The notes under the pieces: model-generated
What the model saw: the letters and a program-made list of their open reading frames with translations, nothing else
Database searches by the model: none
Told to the model about the DNA's origin: nothing
Shown: positions 57,702 through 64,000 of the stretch, piece after piece
Numbering within the stretch: position 1 is the first letter of the stretch
How the letters are laid out: every line of letters starts with the position of its first letter
Position numbers and translations under genes: made by a program
Assembly (NCBI GenBank): GCA_023653785.1
Contig: JAMKCH010051657.1
Coordinates: 38,260-102,259, forward strand
DNA: 64,000 nucleotides
From: Ophioderma brevispina
Lineage: Eukaryota > Echinodermata > Ophiuroidea > Amphilepidida > Ophiodermatidae
Direction of reading: 5' to 3'

Positions 57702-58980
57702 TCATTCCTCCTCATTCACTGCTTCTCTCCTATGCTCTTTCCATACCCTGCCTCTATCTTTCTCACTGAAGTTCAACTTTCCATCACTTTCTCTCATACA
57801 TCTTCCCCCTTCAACATCTTTTCCTTCCTTTTTCATTGCCTTCACTAACTTATACACCTTGTTTGGGTTCTCCCTCAACTCAATCACCCCCTTCTCAGCC
57901 TCCTCCTTCATAGCCCTCGCAACCACTTTCTTTGCTCGCTTCTTCAATCTTTTATACCTCACTTTATTCTCTTCCGTACCATTTCTCCTCATTTCCTTAT
58001 ACGCATCCTTCTTTCTCCCTATCGCCTCCTTCACCTCATAATTCCACCACCCCGTATCTTTCCTGTCTCTCCTCCCTTTCTTTTTCCCACACACTTCATC
58101 ACACGCCTGTAACAACCCCTTCCTTAAAACACCCCCACAGATCGTACACATCCCCCACAAGCTCGCCCACTCTCATCTCAAAATTCATTCTTGTCTCTTC
58201 TTCTTTCAGCTTCCATACTTTCCTCCTCACATGCACTACCTTCCTCACCACTTTTTTCACCTTCCACTTGTCCACATCGGCAACCACCAACCTATGTTGT
58301 AATTCCAGGGGAATTACCTTAACATTCTTCAAAAACTTTCTCCTCTCCTTACCCACAAAGCATCAAAATCAATCTCTGACTCGTTCCTCCTGAACTAAAG
58401 GTCAACTTTCCTTTTGTCCTCGTTCTTAAACCACGTATTAGCTATGCACATATCCTTCTCATCACAAAATCTAACAGCATCCTTCCGTCCAGGTTCTTCC
58501 CCAAACCCGTTCACTCGTGAAACCCCCCAAACCATCGATCCCTTTTTCCCACATGTCCATGAAATCACCAACAAAGAGAACTAATTCACCCCAACAATAT
58601 TGCATAATCCCATTCCCCTGCATATCATCATAAAAATGCTCCCTCTCTTCATTGCTTTCTACCGCTCTGCGGAGCATAGCCGCAAATGAACCTCACTACC
58701 TCTCTCAAAAGCCATACCCACCTCATCCTCTATACACTCCTCCCACCTCCACTACCTTCTCGCACAGTTCCTACTTAACCAATACTCCCACTCCCCCAAT
58801 TGTCCTTTTTCCTGCCCACCAACAACTTATACGTCCTTCCCTCAACTACCACCATCCTAGCCCCCTCCCCTACTCCACCTCACTTCTGACACCACCACAC
58901 TCAAACCTTCCTCTTCCTGAATCTTCGCATATCTCTACACCCTTCCCTCTCATGCTCCCTACATTCAGACTTCAACCATC
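57702..58980 (-). pseudogene. Endonuclease and linker of the minus-strand LINE
   Basis: From the N-terminus: NVGSMRG, a CCxQ...EVRW patch (about 58900), REHFYDDMQG (58640), and ELVLFVGDFMDMWEKGIDGL (58590-58540), where the usual GDFN metal-binding motif reads GDFM. Then KERRKFLKNVKVIPLELQHR followed by LVVADVD (58350-58270), the counterpart of the catalytic SDH region. The linker (57702-58160 frame) includes KDTGWWNYEVKEAIGRKKDA, a conserved feature of many LINE proteins, and a long Lys/Glu-rich probable coiled coil. Frameshifts at about 58130 and 58400 separate the blocks. Confidence 0.88.
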
Positions 58981-59280
58981 ACTCCGAGCCGTCGTCAGTT
59001 TTAAGCCTTCAAATGCAAGCAACGCTTGCGCGGCCCGGGGTGATCCTTCACCTTTCTTCTTATGGTAGGTAGGTGAACCCAACCCCAAACTTCGGCTGGT
59101 TGGTGCCCTCTTGTATTTGTCTTCATGAGGATGTCTTGGGAGCGGTTTTTTAATTCGGCGGATGCCCTTCTGACGCCGAACCCACGTTATCGGCGGTGGC
59201 CCGTAGCCTTTGGGGATTCACTCCCCAAATGCAAAGGGAGCAGGTTAAAGCATGTGGATGACAGCCTTTAGCTCTCCAGA

Positions 59281-60837
59281 GTGGCGCTCTTAAGGTAGAT
59301 TTTTTTTAGTATACAGGGTAACAGCTACCCCTCCTCATGGTTTTCTTAACAAAAACACTGGATGGGGGAATCGGTGTAAGCCGCCGACCAACCGGCCCAT
59401 GGGACAAGTGTATAATGGTTACCAGGATACCAGTAGCAGGTCCTACTGGCCTCTGGCCTGAAGAACTGCCGTGTGGCTTGTAATGAACATAAAAACATAC
59501 AGGGGGGCACATAATTAACCATAATGACAGTAACAATTACTAGTACGGTACACCGGTACTTAATATAACAACTTTTTCATAAAATTGAATCTGTGCATCT
59601 TAATTTAATGCACTTAAACATTTGTATTCCCTGGTGTATGGACTGTCAGGCCTCCTGGTGTATGGACTGTCATGCCTATAATTCCCACAATTGATTTTTT
59701 TTTTACCTTACCAATCCGTATGATACCAATCCATCTAATCTAAACAAGAACTATGGTGGTCACTTGCACCGAAAGTGTCTTAGGTCAAAGGTCATGACAT
59801 TAATTCCATCCTTCTACCTACACTGTACATAAATGAAGAGGTCATAAGTTAAAATTAATTGAAAACATCTGGTGCAGCAAACACAAAATGGAGCACGGTA
59901 TGTTGTAATTTAACAATAGCGGGAGGCCGCGATCGCCCGGCTTCCGCTAGCTGAGTGAACGGGAGAGATTACTGAAATGGAAGCGATCACTGAAACAAAG
60001 GCGATCACTTATACTACGGCGACACCAAAATAATTATTCCGATTCACAAATTCCTTTAGTTCCCGTCATCTTCTTAGCTCATGTAGTTACCATTTTCTAG
60101 AGATTAACCGATCAGGGTTTCCTCGTGCCGATCCGATGCCCTATACTTTTTGTCGATCGGCGATCCACCGACCGATCCGATGTTTGTCTATATTTAAAGA
60201 TCGACCAACCCTAGAGAGTATTAGTAGGAGTTGCACCGGTGGTTCAAATTTTTAAACTTATACTGAATTGGCGACATATTATAGTTACGAAATCTTTGTG
60301 GTCCACATTCGTTACAAGTTCCGATGAGGTAGTTTTTAAGAGGAAAAGGTTGAGCTTTTAACTTACCAGAATGTGTGTAAAATATAAAGTATCGCCAATC
60401 AATACTCGGCATTGTAAATTCCCGCAAACAACTCCTGTCCTGAATTTCATCAGAATATCATACCATCATGCTCATTTTAAATTGAAGATTTCATTTATTA
60501 TTAATTGCCTTTCAAATTTTGCTTTCAAGTTTAATAATCCAAAACTTTTGTTACAATTAACCGTATCCCGGCCTTCACGTGCCGTCCATCCATAGGTCAG
60601 GCCATCTACAATATGCTAATTATGCCTGACAGGGGGCGAAGTACATGTGCGTGTACGGCTCTATCGTACTGCAGTTTTACATTGCGGAAAAGGCGAAAAA
60701 TTATTTATAAAATTCTTGTTTTGCAGGAGAACCATTTGCAACATCACTTGTAGTCCATTATTCATCATTTGTATTATTTTTTTATGATTTCCCCCAGTCA
60801 TTTTTTTTAAATATTTTTGTCACGGTAAGTAACCCCT
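59281..60837. other. Unannotated sequence
   Basis: No gene recognised. 60110-60210 contains repeated GATCGG/CCGATC words (a degenerate repeat). A minus-strand frame at 60221-60427 contains a perfect-looking donor (CTG|GTAAGT at about 60367) but no recognisable product. Confidence 0.4.
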
Positions 60838-60858
60838 CCCCCCCCCCCCCCCCCCCCG
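60838..60858. repeat. Poly-C run
   Basis: Uninterrupted run of about 21 C. Confidence 0.9.
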
Positions 60859-63490
60859 ATCAATCTCAAGACGTAAATGGGATTCCCCGGGAAAACACGT
60901 GTCCTAGAGTCAACAAGGACAAGCGGCAGAGCATAGCGATTGCATGAGCGACCTGTACCTCGCGCCTTACGCCTCGCAAGGGCTGAGAAATTCACTGACC
61001 TTGCTGCTGATGATCCCATTATTCTTTTTAGGTATTCATAATAATCAATTAGAGCATGGATAGATGAGTATCTATCGCCACAGAGTATACTGCCTTGTTA
61101 TAATCTGTCCGATGTTATATCCTATTCATCTATTGCTCCTATTGTATTAACCAATAAAAGGATCGACCCATCAATAAGATTTAGCCAATTAAGTTAATCA
61201 CTTCTGGTTTGTGTGGATGTAAACAAAGAAAGTTCATGACACACATCAGTGTTTACAGTGTTTTACGCACGGAATTTACTTGAGAAATAGAAACAAAAAA
61301 TTGTTTTTTAAAAGTACAAATCATTTTCTTAGTTTGTGATTATAATCCGGGATTTGGGATCTTACTTTGGAAATTTGAAAAATGGAAACAAGTGCAAATC
61401 AGTTTCTTAGTGATTAATGGCCTTCTGGGATTTTGCAAGTTACTTTGAAAAATGAAACAAAATCTGTATAAAAAGTACAACTCGTTTTCTTATTTTGTGA
61501 TTTTAATATTCTGGGACTTTAAAACTTTATTGAAACACAACTTCCTTCGAAAATGTGTGGCCTTCAACACTGCAAAAAAAACCCTCAGCTTGTCGTCACA
61601 TTATTTTAAGTATAGCAAAATCTTGCATGTAGTACATATACCAGCAAGGGGGTGAAGCCCATTCAAAACAGTCGTCGTTCTGGGCGCTGACATTTTGATA
61701 TTGCACGGAATAATTATTAGTTGGGTGCTTGTAACACACATAATGTCAATTCAATACAAACAATCCGGCAAATATCAGTTGTTTGGATGTGTGGTGCTAT
61801 TGGGGTGGTAAATTTTGTCCTACCCATGGCCACACAACCGATGAAATGACACGTCAGTGGTCTTGATTTAAATAACCGCCTCAATAATACATCTTTTTCA
61901 CCTAAGCGCGCATTGCATTATGAGAAAAAGAGTATCTGAGCACATGATCCAGGTGCACTATTATTACACCTGCACCTCTAACACAACATCATTTGTTCAC
62001 TACCGTTAGGGTATATGCAAAGCGTCACCCACTGTATGTGGAAGAAAGTGGAGGCAGCCATTGCTTTTCTATTGGTTGGTACCTATGTTTTTCTTTGGTG
62101 GTCGGCAACATGCGAGACGATGAATTTCTAAATGACGTACGTTTTGCCTCTCGATCTATAAACTCTTGGGTAGCATATGACTAGTCTAGTGTAATTGAAG
62201 TGGGGCAGTCGCAAATGATTCCGTTATGAATGGTGGCTAATCAGGCTTATCGGATTATAACATCGACAGGTTATAACATGGGCAGTTTTCCCGCGCCACA
62301 TGGCCTTTGTGGATTACGTTATTTATGTTCTAACCAAATTGATATGCATTCTTAACCACCGTCCAAACGCGCGCTCATGTTTGGCTCTTGTATCAAAAAC
62401 TACGCGGTTTCGGCAAGTATTATTCCTTGCATATTACTCAGCCTAATAGTAGCATACTAGTACAGTGTGGGAAGGTGTTTGGTGCTCGTCAGAGCCCACA
62501 GAGCTAATACTACCGATTAAAATGTTTACTTTCTCAGTGCCATGGGTTCCATAAGTTTACACCTAGTTGAGGATTTTCTCGTATTTAATCAATTTCTGAC
62601 CCTCTCTGAGCAAAACATCCATAAAAGAACCTATGATTTTTAGATTAGTTTCATTTACACCCTTTCTCAAGATCTATGGCTGTTAACGTTATCTCTTCGA
62701 CGCAGGATATATTTGCAGTCTGTGTCACAAACTACACTGTGGAAAATACTTTCCGTACCGCCGTATAAATCAAACAATCTTTCTGCTGATCCCCTTTTTC
62801 TTTCAAGCACGTACAAGCAATGAGGAGAATGGAATTAGATGAGTAGCCACCACTTGAGCTTGGTAAAGCTATACAGGTGGTGACACGATATTATTATTAA
62901 ATGTTTATTTTCTATGGCAACTTAGTACGAGAATTCATTGCGCCTGCATCATGTTTTGAACAAAAACAACTTTACATTTACAAGTTACAACTTGTTTACT
63001 AATGCAATATCAGGTCACTCTTAAATAACTCGCCCATTAGTCAAAAACAGTGATTTCTTCTTGCTCGCTTAAGATATTGAATCTTAAAAATCCGCTCAAG
63101 CCCTATATTGAATTATTTTCAAGTTGCTGCTACAGACAACAGCAAAGCGTTTTGTATAATCAACGTGAAAGTGTCTCGTGGAGGAAAAGATCCGAAAAAC
63201 TTTTCTCCAAGTAATTTGAAACAAGGCGAACTCGTATTTACGCGATGCGTAAAATATGTCCCCGCCGAATTCGCGAGTCCATTTGGAGTGGCAACTTAAC
63301 TGCACAAATTAAAATTTGGATAATTAAAACGTAACTCGTCCAAGAACTCCATCCAGAACGTAACACACAGGGTCCGATGACCTTAGATCTTAGTGGCATT
63401 GGGGACAATTAAACAACTCCATCCATAATTCACTAACAATAACTCTACAAAACCCATCGATGAACTCCCCCCATAAGTTCTCCAAAATAA
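60859..63490. other. Unannotated sequence
   Basis: No gene or repeat family recognised. 61300-61460 contains two similar blocks (CAAATCATTTTCTTAGTTTG and CAAATCAGTTTCTTAGTG), an imperfect direct repeat about 75 bp apart, with a third at about 61475. Open frames at 61993-62184 (+) and 63108-63299 (+) show no domain. Confidence 0.4.
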
Positions 63491-63843
63491 CTTAAAGACA
63501 CTATCAGTGATTTGCTAAATCAGCAATCGAAAAATAGCAAAAATCAGATTTTTTAGCAGTATGTAACAATTAATACAGTTATCCTAACATACCTGCAAAT
63601 ATAGACCAGAAGCACTAATAAGGACAGAATCAGAGATTTTAGTCATTACTGTCGCGAACGGACACTTTCTACAACACGTAATTGGAATGGAGAATCGTAT
63701 CTTGGACACTGCTGTTTTCTTCCGATTTCTGTTAATCTACACTGTAAAAGGTAACGTATGAGATTTCTACACACTTATCCTTCCCACTTTGAAGCTATTC
63801 CTGCAATTTCAAATCATTTTTCAAATCACTGTATTTCCTTTAA
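63491..63843. mobile_element. TIR element (AAAGACACTATCAGTG), copy 2
   Basis: The left end CTTAAAGACACTATCAGTG and the decayed right end CACTGTATTTCCTTTAAG are flanked on both sides by AATAA, a possible 5-bp target duplication. The interior is homologous to 49911-50270. Non-coding. Confidence 0.75.
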
Positions 63844-64000
63844 GAATAACTAAAACTTAAGAATACTCACAAAACTATAAATGTAATTCACACAAAAAAA
63901 TCTAAAACACAGATCATGTTCACACAAAGAATGTATGGCATAAGCCTTTAATGTAGCGAAGGAATTTTGAACATCCGATGTACCGTTTCAGCAACCTTAA
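63844..64000. other. Unannotated end of window
   Basis: Nothing recognised. Confidence 0.4.

Larger units (their letters stand above)
55935..59280 (-). mobile_element. Nearly complete non-LTR retrotransposon, inactivated
   Basis: Minus-strand LINE, read from about 59280 down to 55935. A GC-rich leader (59040-59280, with GGCGGATGCCCTTCTGACGC) precedes the endonuclease (starting about 58960 with NVGSMRG). Then come a long basic linker and the reverse transcriptase, with a short 3' UTR ending in a CTACTACTACTA tail (left end, 55938-55951 as TAGTAGTAGT). The coding region is strongly purine-biased on its sense strand, producing many long shadow frames on the plus strand. Frameshifts and stops break it into pieces. 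A 3'-end copy lies at 41611-42118. RTE- or L2-like in general aspect; the clade was not determined. Confidence 0.92.

Noticed and set aside
55998..58393. Long plus-strand frames (up to 244 aa) rich in Ser, Pro, Leu and His
   Set aside because: They are shadows on the antisense strand of a purine-rich LINE. The minus-strand frames carry the RT and endonuclease motifs.
60221..60460. Possible minus-strand exon ending at CTG|GTAAGT
   Set aside because: A good donor, but the short upstream frame has no recognisable protein and a weak acceptor (GAAATTCAG without a pyrimidine tract).
1..64000. CRISPR array, prophage or bacterial contamination
   Set aside because: No regularly spaced identical repeats with unique spacers, no prokaryotic gene arrangement; spliced exons and LINEs indicate an animal genome.

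Overview
The window is AT-rich animal nuclear DNA of very low gene density. Spliced coding exons, non-LTR retrotransposon remains, long microsatellites and many short terminal-inverted-repeat (TIR) elements point to a metazoan, most likely a marine invertebrate. The species cannot be fixed from the sequence. No bacterial-type operon, rRNA gene, intact tRNA gene or CRISPR array was seen.

Gene content. The only host gene I recognise is on the minus strand: two consecutive exons of an RNF213/mysterin-like giant AAA+ ATPase/E3 ubiquitin ligase, at 34685-34820 and 28814-29007. They are separated by a 5.7 kb intron loaded with transposon debris. Splice sites and phases agree at every junction that can be tested. 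A further minus-strand candidate exon at 20906-21030 has good splice sites but no recognised homology.

Retrotransposons. A decayed plus-strand non-LTR element (endonuclease plus reverse transcriptase, RT) spans 14257-16268. A Jockey-like RT fragment sits in the RNF213 intron at 29310-29862. A nearly complete but mutated minus-strand element lies at 55935-59280, with a 3'-end copy of the same family at 41611-42118; both end in a (CTA)n-type tail. A retroposon-like segment with a 46-base A tail ends at 27386.

DNA-transposon derivatives. At least three sequence families are flanked by TTAA, as in piggyBac insertions: 4640-5290 with 35817-36510; 31770-32237 with an end at 50293-50326; and an abutting pair at 19647-20065. 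A hAT-type hairpin with a perfect 8-bp duplication is at 27436-27696. A TA-flanked family is at 36940, 49527 and 54006. Fold-back elements with long arms lie at 26340-27002, 32913-33884 and 38330-39190. The most striking structure, 50855-53300, has two opposed arms, each an array of about four units of roughly 165 bp, around a 1.15 kb core.

Other repeats. A 1.6 kb direct duplication (10655-13845) differs mainly by single-base indels. Direct repeats occur at 21895-22430 and 23127-23660, and a repeat cluster spans 45.5-49.3 kb. There are also a 140-base poly-G tract (1942-2085), a (GAT)n tract, TA/TG microsatellites and long A runs. The remaining sequence shows nothing I can identify.
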